A DNA stretch of 64,000 bases from Druceiella hillmani (GCA_039881145.1 JAYKKI010000008.1:35859001-35923000); one strand, 5' to 3'. Positions 1 to 12,530 are shown, counted from the first letter of the stretch. The notes: generated from the sequence alone by a model not told the origin. Translations and numbers: made by a program.

Positions 1-219
1 AAACTGGCATAAGGATTAAAATTACCATCCAAAAATATAGATCTCCCGGTAGAAAGTTAAAATCAACTAGAAACACATATCAAACATACAGTCAAAACAG
101 AAATCCAATCAAAATTCAACAATTACAGTGAAATATTAGAATTTTTAGTCCTTCTGCGAATTTGTAACCACTTACCAAATGAATATATGGATAAACGCAT
201 TCTCAAAATACCTTAAAAT

Positions 220-400
220 ATAAAAATCGCCGATCCGAAATTTTATGAACCGGGAGAAATTGATGCGTTACTCGGCGCCAAAATATTTTACGAGCTCGTA
301 TGTAGTGGAAATATAAAAATTCCAGGATATGAGGCGCGATTGTATAAGATAAAATTAGACTAGATAATTTCTGGGAAAGCAGGTAACGATGAAAAAATAT
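220..400 (+). pseudogene. BEL/Pao aspartic protease C-terminal fragment
   Basis: The frame starting at 220 gives a stretch containing IADPKFYEPGEIDALLGA and then GNIKIPGY, which matches the conserved protease region upstream of RT in BEL/Pao polyproteins. The frame meets an in-frame TAG at 361-363, where the family normally has a sense codon (usually a tryptophan region), and then continues with IISGKAG, so the stop looks like a point mutation. The N-terminal half with the catalytic aspartate is not recognisable upstream. In an intact element this enzyme would process Gag-Pol; here it is dead. Confidence 0.75.
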
Positions 401-472
401 CAAAAATAATAACTTCATGCTACTTTCTACTGCTTTCATGCTTTAAATTACTACACAAAAGCATATAAAGAT

Positions 473-1258
473 TTTGGGAAATAGAGGAAGTAGAAAAAGG
501 ATATTTTCATCTAAGGAAGCATTTTGATTTTTTTTCCTGCGTAGCACTTTAAACTCACCACTCAACGAGACTATAGGTCAGAACGATACATTGTTCGTCT
601 ACCATTTAACGAAAAATTGAAAATCTAGGTGAATCATACCAAAGCGCCGAGAAACAATTCTATGCATTAGAGAAAAATCCCAAAAATAAAAACACCATAT
701 ATTGAAGGTATTCGTGAAGCTATCGTACTAGGACACATGAAACATATCAATTCACATGAAATTAAGGAACAGCATTGCTTCCTGCCACATCATCCCGTAA
801 TTAAAGGAGCGAGGTCAACCATGAAAGTAAGAATCGTGTAAAGTGCAAGCTTTGGCATCATCCACAGATCAAATTGTTTCATTAGCCAATACCGAAGAGG
901 TATATAAACCAATTCTCCTCGACGAAGGGGATATGTATTATCAATTATTTTATTGCGAGAAAATGAAAACAATAAATTACCAATATTCCTAATCGAGCTA
1001 GTCTTATTTGGCTATGCATGGGCACCACATTCGGCTACAAGCATATTCAATCAATTAACTGAGGATGAACGTACAAGATTTTCAATGGCCAGTGAAATTC
1101 TGAAAAGCCACTGCTACGTAGAGGAAGTCATGATAGGAACAGATACTATCAAAGACGCAAAAAACTTATACAATGAACTCATTGAGCTGAGGAATATGGG
1201 GGGATTACTCTTAGAAAATGGACATCGAACAACTCTGAGATTATATATACTATAGATG
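473..1258 (+). pseudogene. BEL/Pao reverse transcriptase remnant
   Basis: The segment begins with FWEIEEV, the usual opening of the BEL/Pao RT region, and passes through several frames containing LPHHPVIKE and a VRIV-type motif. It ends in a 100-codon open frame (953-1255) with SEILKSHCYVEEVMIGTDTI. That frame aligns with the RT palm motif usually read FYVDDLLTGADT. The catalytic pair is replaced by two glutamates (YVEE, 1115-1126), so polymerase activity would be lost even without the frameshifts. The normal role is copying element RNA into cDNA. Confidence 0.8.
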
Positions 1259-1925
1259 AATAACCTGTTGACATCAATCTATTTACAGAGGAAATATCTC
1301 AAACAAAAGCGATAGCCATTTAATTGAGCCGAATAAACGATGAAGTCACATACAACGATGGACAAATCTAAAATTCACTAAATGTGACATCTTATCAAAT
1401 ATTGCACGGATTTATGACCTATAGGCCCGATAATAGTTTCTGATAGGTCCGGTCTGATAGGCCCGGTAATAGTTTGTGCCAAAATTCTTATGTGAAAATT
1501 GTAGTAATGCAACATTGGACGGAGTGATTTATTTCCTGAAGACATACGGACCTCTTGGACGATGATTCAACAATAATTATCGATCCTAAACAAAATCACA
1601 TTTTCAAGTAAAATTATAATAGCGAATGCTCAGCAGGCTGAAATTTACGTATTCTGTAACGCCAGTAAAAAGCTATGCTTTTATGTAGAATTTATAGACA
1701 ACACTGAAGAAATGCTCATAAGGTGATAAATTCAAACGTGTTCTAGCCTATATATTGCGATTTAAAAACAATACCACGAAACATAAGCCTAAATCTATTG
1801 GATACCTCATAACTAAACAGTTAAACAAGGCGCTAAATTTGATAGTAAAATTGACCCAACAAGGATGTTTTAGGAAATTAAACAATTATCCACTACAGGG
1901 CTACTTAGCTTTAATAGTAAAATTC
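1259..1925 (+). other. Unresolved part of BEL/Pao pol (RNase H/linker position)
   Basis: By position this should be RT thumb, RNase H and linker sequence. I cannot recover a convincing protein match in any frame, so it is heavily decayed or partly deleted. A short duplicated phrase (ATAGGCCCG) lies near 1420-1472. Confidence 0.4.
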
Positions 1926-2224
1926 GGGCATTAAATTCATTTCTGGACAAGGGCGAAGTTATTCGTATATGCGGAAAATTAAATTTTTCAACATACCCTC
2001 GTAAATTTCCAATTGTGTTACTAAGACACATTACGTTACTGACTTACTTATACGCGAACAATACCTTATAAATTTACATAGCAGATTACAAGTAACTATG
2101 AATGAAGTGAGATTAAAATACATTCGCTGCAAAAGTGCAACAAAATCCATTATCAGAAAATATATAACGTGTTTTAAGGCAAAATCGGACTGCCTACTCA
2201 TACTTTATGGGCGATCTTCTGAGC
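1926..2224 (+). pseudogene. BEL/Pao integrase zinc-binding domain remnant
   Basis: Mixed frames give the sequence type expected before the integrase core, including FLDKGEVIRICGKLK and, near the end, a phrase ending YFMGDLL, which corresponds to the conserved PLMGDLP of BEL/Pao integrases. The H2C2 ligands are only partly visible and several frame changes interrupt the segment. In an intact element this domain binds viral-like cDNA ends. Confidence 0.65.
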
Positions 2225-2690
2225 AGTAGAGTCACACAAACTAGAATATTTTGAAATGCTGGAATCGACTATTGTGAGCCATTTCCAATTAAAGAAAAAA
2301 ATATAGAAACTATGGTAATATAAACGATTACGCCTGCAATATTTACATGTTTTGCAACTAAGGTAACTGATGAAACATGAACCACATTTAGTTAGTATCC
2401 GACTTAAGTATTGACGCATCCATTGCTAGTTTGCGCAAATCTTTTGCTAGACGTGAACAAGCATTGAATTTATATTCTGATAATGCACTCAATTTTGCTG
2501 ATGCAAAAATTGAAAAAGACAATTTAAAAAATTTTATGCAATTGGAAATTCATGATAGAATAATACAATTTTTAAATGATAGGGAGACAAAGGGTCATAG
2601 CATTTTGGTGGACTGCAGGAGGCCGCCGGAAAATCATTCAAGCCACATTTTATATGAATAATAGGAAATAAACTGTTCACCTATGAAGAG
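2225..2690 (+). pseudogene. BEL/Pao integrase catalytic core remnant
   Basis: All three catalytic acidic residues can be seen, but in different frames. The first Asp is in a NAGIDYCEPF phrase near 2267. The second is in LYSDNA at 2479-2481, inside the 76-codon open frame 2431-2661. The Glu is in FGGLQEAAGKSF at 2619-2621, in a different frame from the second Asp. At least one frameshift therefore separates Asp2 from Glu. After IEA (about 2718) the text jumps directly to the C-terminal domain, which implies a deletion of roughly a hundred codons relative to the family. Confidence 0.8.
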
Positions 2691-2721
2691 TTAGAGACAT
2701 ACGTAGTAGAAATCGAAGCAT

Positions 2722-2847
2722 GGCCGCATCATAGACGTTCATCCAGGATACAATGGTAAAGTTCGTGTTGTCACCATCAAGACATATTCAGGAATTTATG
2801 AACGATCTATTTCCCGTATCGCTCCTTTATCGATAACTTATTATTGA
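2722..2847 (+). pseudogene. BEL/Pao integrase C-terminal domain remnant
   Basis: One uninterrupted frame from 2722 to the TGA at 2845-2847 reads GRIIDVHPGYNGKVRVV and then an IYERSISRIAPLS phrase. This is the most diagnostic BEL/Pao tail (normally VHPG.DG.VRVV.V.T..G...RPI.KL..L). The stop lies about 100 bp before the probable LTR, a normal spacing. Confidence 0.85.
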
Positions 2848-2953
2848 TAACTGTAATGAAATCTTTTGAGAATATATATAATTTAAGTAACAAAATTCAA
2901 CTTTATATTTTATAATTCATTTATTGAACGTGGCTCGTCCAAGACGGGCGGTA

Positions 2954-3323
2954 TGTTAAGAAATGTATTCTCTAAAATATTTCTAATTTATAACACGTAC
3001 CTGCCACATGTTGTAAAACTCTCTCTGTAAACTGTATTTGTAAAAAAATGGAATAACCCTACAGCTCTTAATATCTCTATAGACCAAAAGGCCGTCATAA
3101 ATATGTATTGTCATACATTATGTATTGTCTTCGCTAGTTTTGCTGTCCACTAGGCACAATAAAAAGGATTATAAAGGATTTAGCATCTCGAAGGCGGGCC
3201 AAGTAGCCGCCCCACCATGATAGTTTAAGAGATTTTAGCCAATAAAATAATTTCATTTTAAGCACCGATTTGTAAATTTAGTAGTTAAATAAGACAGTTG
3301 ACACCATTTTAATAAACATCACA
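2954..3323 (+). repeat. Probable 3' LTR of the BEL/Pao element
   Basis: A sequence beginning TGTTAAGAAATG follows a GC-rich GACGGGCGGTA junction just after the pol stop. The proposed right edge is AATAAACATCACA. TGTTA...CA ends and a terminal AATAAACATCACA are common in insect BEL LTRs. The inferred length is 370 bp. The segment holds an ATAAAAAGG run near 3161 and several AATAAA-type signals. Edges cannot be confirmed because the 5' LTR is outside the window. Confidence 0.6.
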
Positions 3324-3569
3324 TGTTCAAAATCCCTATGAACGGATTCATTTTTTTTGTAAGTGTCTTAATAAAATAGTAAATCTACCAGAATGAAAAA
3401 AATTAAATTCTTTGAGACATGAAGGTATACTGATTCACTGCAAACGTATGGATTGCGATATTTTCTTTAGAAAACAAATTACAAGATTAATGCTACAGAA
3501 TAAGGAAATGTTTAACGTATGGTAAAAGGCACGGCAAATACATGGCTTTTAAGTTTAAGCCATGTATTT

Positions 3570-3655
3570 ATATATTATATAACACTTAATATTATATATT
3601 ATATAACACTTAATATTGTATATTATATAATATATATTATATAACACTTAATAAT
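3570..3655. repeat. AT-rich direct repeat, unit about 22-30 bp
   Basis: Three copies of TTATATAACACTTAATA occur with AT-rich spacers. It is locally self-complementary (ATATTATATAA) and looks like a small minisatellite. Confidence 0.7.
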
Positions 3656-4047
3656 ACTCATAACATAGTCAAAATTACAAGTAGAATTAACTTCAAAGAG
3701 CAAGACAAAGTAATTAACCAAAATGTATGAACATTTTTGAAAATTTATGAACTATTTTGTAAAGAAACTATGTAGTTAGTTTGTAAAGAATCTACTTGAT
3801 GACCCGGAACGAAATATAAAATCTACAAAAACTGATCGAAAAAGTTTACTGAGTGTATTGGTTATAATAAATACGATAATTTATTTTTCAAAACTCTGGC
3901 TGTTAATCATTTGAAGTTAGTTCTAATTTTATTACGTTTAAAATGCACAACTCGACTTGACTCGCATATAACTTTAATGACGATGCTACATCTTTTATTC
4001 GAGCTTTAGTAATAACCAAATGGCAAAGTAACCGCGACTGACAAAAA

Positions 4048-4101
<54 letters not shown>

Positions 4102-5132
4102 ATTTAAAATGTTGTGAAATCCAGGTAATCATGCTTATTGTAAGGAGATAAAAAATTTTTTGTTTCTTTCTTTATGATTTGGCGAAAAAGTCTACTTATC
4201 TGGTCGATGTGAAACTTTTACCGTCATGTAGCTTTTAGTATCATGGACAATGTCACAGGTATATAATGTCTTGTGGGAACCCATGATTAATGAGCATCAA
4301 CAATTTAAGTGAACACACCTTTTTAAACTATTATGTATACATTAAAACGACCTATAAAGATATTGTAAACGATCTAAAATTCTCAAGAAAGTTCAATGGT
4401 ATAAATTACTGACGATTTGTCTTTGTTGACATATTTGCCATTTATAATATTTGTCTGGTTTGTTTATTTTGGCCCACCGATGATTTATACAGAACATAAA
4501 GTTGGAAGTTAAAAAATTTTACCACAAAAATATTTTTGATCAATGCAACACTTAGAACTACCTCAAAATGACGTTTAAATTAATTACACGCAACAACAAA
4601 GTCTACAAACAAGTTCGACTGTATGTGTTGCTGATTATCACAGAATGTCGGTTTTTACCCATTTTTCGTTGAGAAGTTGAACCAGAGAATAATTTTTGAG
4701 TTAAGCAAATTAAACACTTTTAACTATACATAAAAGTACTATTCAAAATACTTATAACTTATGGGCTAGTGAAATATCTATAAAAAATGTGCCAAGTATG
4801 TATGTACTCGTAACGCAGTAATCTGAAATAACGGCACAATTTTTTGTAAATATAATATTTGTAAATACCAACAGACTTCACCATTTTTAGATTTCAGGGT
4901 ACGCGACAATGAGGGTAACCAGAATGTTCTCTACCGGTAGGAAATTTGGTATATTGCTAGAAGATTAAAAATTATTTTTTAATATTTCTGCTTTGTTAAA
5001 TCCGTATACACTTTTCAAAAACTAAATATATTTAATATTGTTTAGTTCTATTCTTAATAAATTCTATTTATTATTTAACTGAAACTAACTAACACTAATG
5101 ATATGAAAGTGTGCCTGTACTTAATTGTTCTT
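3656..5132. other. AT-rich intergenic or intronic DNA, no gene seen
   Basis: I see no coding signal on either strand. It contains a (TA)n microsatellite at 4050-4095, about 23 units. The remainder is unique-looking AT-rich sequence. Confidence 0.6.
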
Positions 5133-5188
5133 AAAGTATTTCTTTAGTTTTTTCATACACGTGTATGAAAAAACTATAAAAATACTTT
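5133..5188. repeat. 56 bp near-perfect palindrome
   Basis: Left arm 5133-5160 and right arm 5161-5188 meet at CACGTG with no spacer. 26 of 28 positions are complementary. It could extrude as a cruciform or be the residue of a palindromic mobile element. Confidence 0.9.
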
Positions 5189-6393
5189 TTATACTCAGCC
5201 TATGTCATGAAGTTAAAACTAATTTCTTTTTTATCTCGAAAAAGAATTAATATTTTTTGTTTAATTTACACCACCATCTTTTCCAGTTTCCACGCAAGTA
5301 AGTCGATATATCAAAGTTAGTTTTAATGGATCCTAAATTTTAATATAATGGTAATTAATATTATGAACGTAAATGTGAGTTTGTTTGTCAATTTATTTGC
5401 CCTACTTTTACGTCTCAAATACTAAACCAATATCCGTGAAATGTTGCGAATATGTAGTTTTTTAATTGAGATGAATGTACGAATCCTAAGAAGAATTAAT
5501 CTTTTCATCACAATATTTTTCTTTTAGTGTGCATGGAATCACTTCGGTGACCATCCGTCTGGCACGGGTGATTTTCTCGGAAAATATTCGACGCGAAAAT
5601 TTGAAATTAAGCACAGAGACAGATAGTTAACTGAAATATATACGTGAAGTATAAAACAAGTGAATTTAGGTTAATTTCAGGGATAAATTTGGGAAATAGA
5701 ATAACATTTCTTTCAAGTTTATCGTGTATGATGTAAAATGAAAGCTTCGCGAAGCATAAATCCAGCCATTTATGTGATATTTATTATTTATGATTTTTTT
5801 TTATTTTCTGAAAAACGCTTAAAAATCACTATTATCCAAAAAATTATGAACATTGGAATAAGATAGAGGTTGAACGAAAATTACCGGGATCGATTAATTC
5901 TAGAGCGATTAATTTTTATACATAATGTAATTGTTTATGCCCATATACATTTTAAAGAAAACGTTTTGATTTAGAAATTTAGAGTATTCCTCATTATTCA
6001 AGGAAAAACTTTGTTCTTATACATTTTAAAAAAAATTTAGTTTGGCTCAGTCGAAACGCTCCCCACACAGCTCCGCCCATATGCAATACAATACAGCATT
6101 TACATTCGGCGGCCGTTTTAAACGCAAAGTCGAAGTGAACTTCTATTAAAATTTAAATGGGGCATGGAACACTTATTATTCAAGTATAGATTGTTTCTAA
6201 TTGACTGATTTTTTTACACGAAATAAGCTGCTGATCAAAGCTAATAGTAAATAACAAAAAACAAAAAATAGCAAGGTTTTTTTCGAGAGGAAAATTTTTG
6301 ATGAAGATACCCGATACTACTTCTTTAACGATGGTATAGGTAAATATATTAAAAAAAACCTTTAGAACATTGAAGATCTGATTAAAATGTATA

Positions 6394-6438
<45 letters not shown>

Positions 6439-6690
6439 TATATGTACATTTAACTCTAATTAAGGATGGAACATATTTTTTCGGTCCTCAAATATCCAAT
6501 AGGTTCTTCCGAAATCGTTTTAGTTTACGCGTACACCATATCGGGTTTCATGTTTGCAATGAAAAGAAAACTCTGCTAAGACGCTATAATATTATGCCCA
6601 TACCATTACAGTATTTGGTTCAAAAACAAACTCGAACGTAATAAAATAAACAAAATATTTCGACAAAGCTGAGGGCGAACGTAGAGCAAA
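5189..6690. other. Non-coding stretch with a GC-rich patch and a (TA)n tract
   Basis: No gene is recognised. Two GC-richer patches (about 5530-5600 and 6040-6150, the latter with CGGCGGCCG) stand out and may be conserved non-coding DNA. A (TA)n tract lies at 6391-6430. An 84-codon frame from 6387 begins inside that tract and is judged spurious. Confidence 0.5.
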
Positions 6691-6960
6691 TATTTTTAAA
6701 AGGATGAAATACAAACAAAATGTTTGACTGTAATGAACTTTACGTTGATAATGTGCCTATGAAACAGGTGGACGGTTTGTTTATTTAGGCACACGGTTTA
6801 CGAAGTACACAAAGAACGGTGCGTTAATGAATGCAGTCAAGTGTACGGGAAATAAGTTCGTGCAAACCAATAATACGTATTAGAAAACCTTGATTGTACT
6901 CCTGATGTAGGCAAGTCGTTTATGGAGGATGAAAACAGAATTATGAAAAATAAGTGGAAA
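6690..6960 (+). pseudogene. RTE-like non-LTR retrotransposon fragment (RT C-terminal region)
   Basis: Reading across two frame changes gives ELYVDNVPMKQVD, then FIxLGTRFTK-type text and KNGALMNAVKCTGNK, resembling the FVYLG..FT..G / RV..GN stretch downstream of the RT palm in RTE-clade elements. About 6900-6960 gives VLLM*ASRLWRMKTEL, resembling the following VPTLMYGSE.W segment, but the intervening part is missing. It is a short, stop-ridden scrap. Clade assignment is tentative; another LINE clade is possible. Confidence 0.5.
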
Positions 6961-6977
6961 TATTTTTAAATTAATTA

Positions 6978-7722
<745 letters not shown>

Positions 7723-7852
7723 GTTCTAGTTGATTTTAATTACTTTTATTGCATTTCCCTGAATTTTTAACGGACCCAACTGCAGGTTTATCAACTATTA
7801 CTCGTAAACTAATAGAATAATATAATCCCCTAAGCTACAATTTTGTATTTAA

Positions 7853-8052
<200 letters not shown>

Positions 8053-8289
8053 TACTAATAATATAAATACTTTCCACATATTCAAAAACAGCGATTTAGC
8101 TGTTAGAGTGTGGGACACATAAATAATAAAAATACCTAATTTAAAGCTTAAAATTTCGTAAATAGATCGTTGTATCGAAAAAGTGTACATGATCTACCTC
8201 TATATTTTGAATTATTCAAGGAAATAATATACAATGGGACAACATTTTTAAAAGGTATTTTTTAAAGGATTAGATAGCCTTTGTAGGCG

Positions 8290-8480
8290 TTATAACCCCA
8301 TATAATACACCCATGTAAAATTCAGCTTTTGGACATAAATAATACGCAAGTAAAACGGCTGTAAAATTAAGGTGGACAGGCAGACATATGGACATGACGA
8401 AACTATAATGGTCCCTAGTTTGGCTACGGAACCCTAGAAAGCATGCATTGACGTCACTAAGCCAAAATTTTAATAAAGCG
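8290..8480 (+). repeat. Fragment of a lepidopteran-type interspersed repeat
   Basis: The phrases GACAGGCAGACATATGGAC, CATGACGAAACTATAA and CTACGGAACCCTAGAAA match, from memory, the GGACAGACGGACAGAC...ACGGAACCCTAAAAA pattern scattered through moth and butterfly genomes. An 84-codon minus-strand frame across it is treated as incidental. Ends are not defined. Confidence 0.55.
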
Positions 8481-8529
8481 ACAAAGAATTTAATTTTTAA
8501 ATCCCATGTTTCGAAATAAATCATAATTC

Positions 8530-9600
8530 AATGTTTATACAAATGCAGTAACAATATATATTTGAATTAAAAAAAATTAAATAGTACAAAATTTTAATTG
8601 GCAAATCGTTCTTGTTTACTGACGGAACGGACGGTCTGGTTTCTAAATATAAATGTCCAGACTGTCGAGTAAAGGAAAAAGAAAAGAATTGATCTATGAC
8701 AATAAAATTATTTTACTCAAATTTTAGTACTCATCGCACTTTAGGTAATTTATTTTATTGAGAGAAATATATCGACTCCTTAATTTTTTTTGCAATAATC
8801 AAATAAATATTAGAAAATTGCGAAGAACATTTTACTAAAATTTGTGGCAAAGCAATAAACATTTTTCTAAATTTCTTAGAGTTAATTAATTAATCGAGGT
8901 TAAGGATTTCATACGTCCGATAACAATATTCCAGTTACTCAAATTATAGCAGTTGACTCACCTTCCATACTTTCCTCACTAATTCCATTTAACGACTAAA
9001 ATACAACTTTTTCACCCTAAAAGTATTTATCAGGAGATGAAAAACTTTATATCGATCAATCGAATAGTTAAGGCTTAGTAAGCAGAAAAATTGTATATAT
9101 CATACAAGAGCACCCGAGTATTAAAGCAAAGCGATCCCTATTCATCTCGTCATAATTTATGAAAGAATTAATCAATCATTTGTGTTCTATGGCAACATTT
9201 TCAGATATTTTGTCTTGAAATGCCAAGAAAATTGTGAGCTATTGTTCAGATATTCAATTATATGATTTGTTTTCAGACTTTATTACTATGGTTTGATTGA
9301 AATCTGAAAGCTCTTTGTACCTTTATAACCATAATAAATTGGTATTAGACAATTTCTTAATTTGATAAAGTGTCGTATTCATTACGAGATTAGTGCGATC
9401 TGAATTCAATAAATTGATTAGTACAAATTTCCATGTGTGGTTTCATAAATATTTTTGGTATTTATTGTAGTCATACCGAAATAATTCTTGTTGGCAAGAA
9501 ATAAAATAATTCCAAAACTATTGCAAATTTATATCATTCATAGATTTAAATAGCATGTATAAGTAACATGAAAAAAATAAATAAATTTGCAAAACGCTGC
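8530..9600. other. AT-rich DNA, nothing recognised
   Basis: No coding stretch, repeat array or RNA gene is seen. Confidence 0.6.
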
Positions 9601-9601
9601 T

Positions 9602-9880
9602 ATTCACAGAGAGTTTTGGAATCGGTGCCAAGCCGACGTCATACTCTAACGTAATCCACAGCGAAAATATCTAAAAGCAATTATTTGCGACTTCATTCAC
9701 AGAGAGTTTTGGAATCGCTGCCAAGCCGACGTCTTACTCTAACGTAATCCACAGCGAAAATATCTAAAAGCAATTATTTGCGACTTCATTCACAGAGAGT
9801 TTTGGAATCGGTGCCAAGCCGACGTCTTACTCTAACGTAATCCACAGCGAAAATATCTAAAAGCAATTATTTGCGACTTC
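9602..9880. repeat. Minisatellite, 93 bp x 3 copies
   Basis: Copies start at 9602, 9695 and 9788 and differ by only a few substitutions (for example GGTGCC/GCTGCC and CATACT/CTTACT), which implies recent amplification. The unit is GC-richer than its surroundings and holds GCCAAGCCGACGTC. Confidence 0.97.
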
Positions 9881-10265
9881 ATTTATGTTTGGAAACGATA
9901 TTTCAGCAAAAAATTTCACTCTAAGAACTCGTATCTTTATTATTTTATACTTTAAAATTCTTATTCGGTGTTTATTTGAAATTGGTTAAATTTTGTAAAA
10001 CTTTTTTTCTGTATAATTTTCCATTTTTGATGTTTTCAATACTTTGTGATACTCAGAATATTACAAAACTACGCTGAATGTGATATCAATAACATCTCAT
10101 TTATTGAAATTGGAACGAAGATTACCATCTTTAATGAACATAAATACATTCTTATATCTCTACGTAATGGATATATTTTAGAGGTATACAATTTTAAAAT
10201 GAAAAAAACACAGATAACAATTATGATATTGGTTATTATGTCATTTATATTTAAATACGATTTCA
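9881..10265. other. AT-rich spacer before the mariner remnant
   Basis: No feature is recognised. The open frame running through it into the mariner remnant has no coherent protein similarity in this part. Confidence 0.5.
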
Positions 10266-10890
10266 GGCACATGGGCGCCGCAGTTGGCTCCAATGGACCA
10301 CTATCTGGAAATCCGAATCTCGATCACTTTTTTGATCAATAATTTGGTCAGCGATGAGGTTAATTTTTGATTGAACAGCTACGCAAATAACAAAATTGCT
10401 AGATTTGGAGTGAAAAAAAATCCATGTGCTATAACTGAGTAGCTGTTATATCTCCAAAAATCATTGTTTGGCGTGGACTGGTAGAATCATTGACCCGTAT
10501 TTCTTCCAAGATGAGGCCGGCAAGAAGGTTACGGTCAATGGAGAGGGCCTCATATCCATTATCACTAACTTTTTGTTTCCTAATTGAATTAAATTAATTT
10601 TGAAAGATTTTGCTTTCAAGATGAATGTGCAACATACCATACAGCACTCGACACAATCAATTTATTGTAGGAAACATCCGATCATGTCATGTTTTATTTT
10701 CTGTGTATACATGTGACGTTGCTCATCTGTACTTATAAACCATAGACCTTGGACCACTTGGACAACAACATCTTTGCTTTACTGCTAATATACGTCCCCA
10801 AATTGCTTCAGATTTGGACTTCCAAGTTGCGCTCCTTTCGAGCCAGTCGTGGCGCTCATATGCCTGAAGTCATATTTAAACATAAATGTC
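10266..10890 (+). pseudogene. Tc1/mariner-superfamily transposase remnant
   Basis: The catalytic half of a mariner-type transposase is readable across frameshifts. Seen in order: SDEVNF with the first Asp at 10353-10355; VWRGLVESLTRIFFQDEAG followed by KVTVNGE, matching the usual VWCGL..GGIIGPYFF.DE.G..VTVN; FQDECATYHTALDTINLL with the second Asp at 10620-10622; CDVAHL near 10710, probably the third Asp region cut short by a deletion; and ASRGAHMPEVIFKHK at the C-terminus (about 10845-10890). Multiple stops rule out activity. The DNA-binding N-terminal half and terminal inverted repeats are not visible. The protein would normally excise and reinsert the element by cut-and-paste. Superfamily is well supported; the DD(x)D subgroup cannot be set. 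Confidence 0.8.
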
Positions 10891-12270
10891 ATATAATTAC
10901 TTTCCAATAAAGCTGATAGCGTGGCCATTATCATGATTTTTGTTTTTTTTTCTTTTTAAAGTAGTATACTTTAAGAAAACACTTGATACATAAATGCATT
11001 TGCATTTACAAACATATAAACAATTATAAATCACATCCCCTCTGTTAGTTTACATATAACTCTACATACTACATACCTGCTTGCTAATATTCAAATTTAT
11101 ATAGCTCTTTGTATATATCTAACTACTAATCTATCTATCTATTTACTAATGTTTTAATTGCTATAAACATTTATATATCTATGGACTTACCTACCCATTT
11201 ACTTTGTTAACCCCTTGGCTTACGTCAGGAAAAGTTAAATGAGAATTCAGAACCCGACATTTAATGACAGAGTCTCTGCCTGAAACCCATAATACTATAT
11301 TAAAAAGTAGCAGATCGTCAAGTTTCACGAATTAAGCGAACAATACCTCCCACAGACTCAAGACTGAGGATTTGCGATTTGGAGAGTATTTACTTGAGTC
11401 TATCGTGAGTCTCATTTTAGGCAGGCGGCACAACCACAGCATTATGATTTATGGATCAAAAATTGGAATTAGTATAAAGTTGTATTGTTATAGGGACTGA
11501 ACGTATATGCAATGTTAGATGAGAATCGGTTAAGTAAAAGTAGTTGAAAAATCAATCGCAAATTTTAAATCAGTAACTACATACGAAACGTGAAAGTAAA
11601 TAAAATAGTTTAAAAACGTATCTTCATGCCATTGTACGTACCTATGTAATGAAACCCTACCTATTTACTTTTTAAATTTTTTGCAAGTCACAAGTAAGTG
11701 AGTTTACTCTTCATGATTGAAGTTTTCCTTTGATAGCCTTCAAGCTCCATCATTTTCCCATAATTTTGCTGCAGATGAAAATTAAGTAACCCTTAGTCAT
11801 ATTTTAATAGATTCTTTTTAACCTATATCACCCAAACTCGCGATGGCACTTGTTCTATTCACCCTTAATATATTCTATGTTTCTAATTGTCATAGTCAGA
11901 TTCCACCAAATTTTCATAAGGTAATATAGGCAGTATGCCTTTCAAAATACAGAATGCAAACTGATAAGTTCCAGAGATTTGAAGTCACATACACAAAAAG
12001 TCCGTTAAGAAATTTTAGAAAGGTCTTTTATTATTATTTATCATAATTTTACGCAAATTCTTTGTTAGTATGTCAGTCTTCGTGTCAAAATTCACAAGTC
12101 TATTCACTGTAGTAATTAAATCTATTAAAATCTGGCAGTAAAAATCTAGGAGCAGACGAATAAACTGACATAAAATAAATTATTCTCCAAAGGTTACATT
12201 TTTTATCCCTTGCAAGTAGCATGAAATGTTAAAAATTATTATGGATACTAATATCACAGTTTTATTATAA
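10891..12270. other. AT-rich DNA, no gene recognised
   Basis: It contains short low-complexity runs (CTATCTATCTAT near 11130) and a GTCTCTGCCTGAAACCC-type moderately GC-rich patch near 11260-11440. No coding or RNA gene signal is seen. Confidence 0.5.
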
Positions 12271-12274
12271 AAGT

Positions 12275-12530
12275 ACTGTCCGCGCAAGCACGGAGTCTCG
12301 TCGGCGTCAGAAATTGATTACCCCGATTACATCACGTCACACTCAGCAGAGCGCAAACATAAAATCCAGCTTAATATAAAAATTTAATTTCGCAACGTAC
12401 TTTCGTTGCTCGATGCCAGAGGAGGAGCGGAATAATAAGATCGTACACGAACAAAGCTTTACAATGTCTCACCGGTGGCACGGCGGAGCGTAAAGCAGGT
12501 AGCACGCAGGTAACATCAAATGATTCGGAG
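12275..12530. promoter_or_regulatory. GC-rich island, candidate conserved non-coding element
   Basis: GC content is visibly higher than in flanking DNA (CCGCGCAAGCACGGAGTC, GGAGGAGCGG, CACCGGTGGCACGGCGGAGCG). Both strands lack a sustained open frame, so it is more likely regulatory than exonic. Function is inferred from composition only. Confidence 0.3.

Larger units (their letters stand above)
1..2950 (+). mobile_element. BEL/Pao LTR retrotransposon, inactive internal region (5' part outside window)
   Basis: The region reads, in switching frames, through protease, reverse transcriptase, integrase zinc-binding, integrase core and integrase C-terminal segments in the order typical of a BEL/Pao pol polyprotein, and a probable 3' LTR follows at 2954. 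Family assignment rests on remembered BEL/Pao signatures, such as the protease segment with FYEPGEIDALLGA and the C-terminal VHPGYNGKVRVVTIKT. Stops and frameshifts occur throughout, the YxDD motif is mutated, and the integrase has an internal deletion, so no functional product is possible. Gag and the 5' LTR would lie upstream of base 1. Confidence in family is high; exact domain borders are approximate. Confidence 0.85.

Noticed and set aside
10046..10265. First two thirds of the 98-codon frame as a host gene
   Set aside because: The text is AT-biased, and the last third is the mariner remnant in a different frame from its conserved reading. The frame is a chance fusion.
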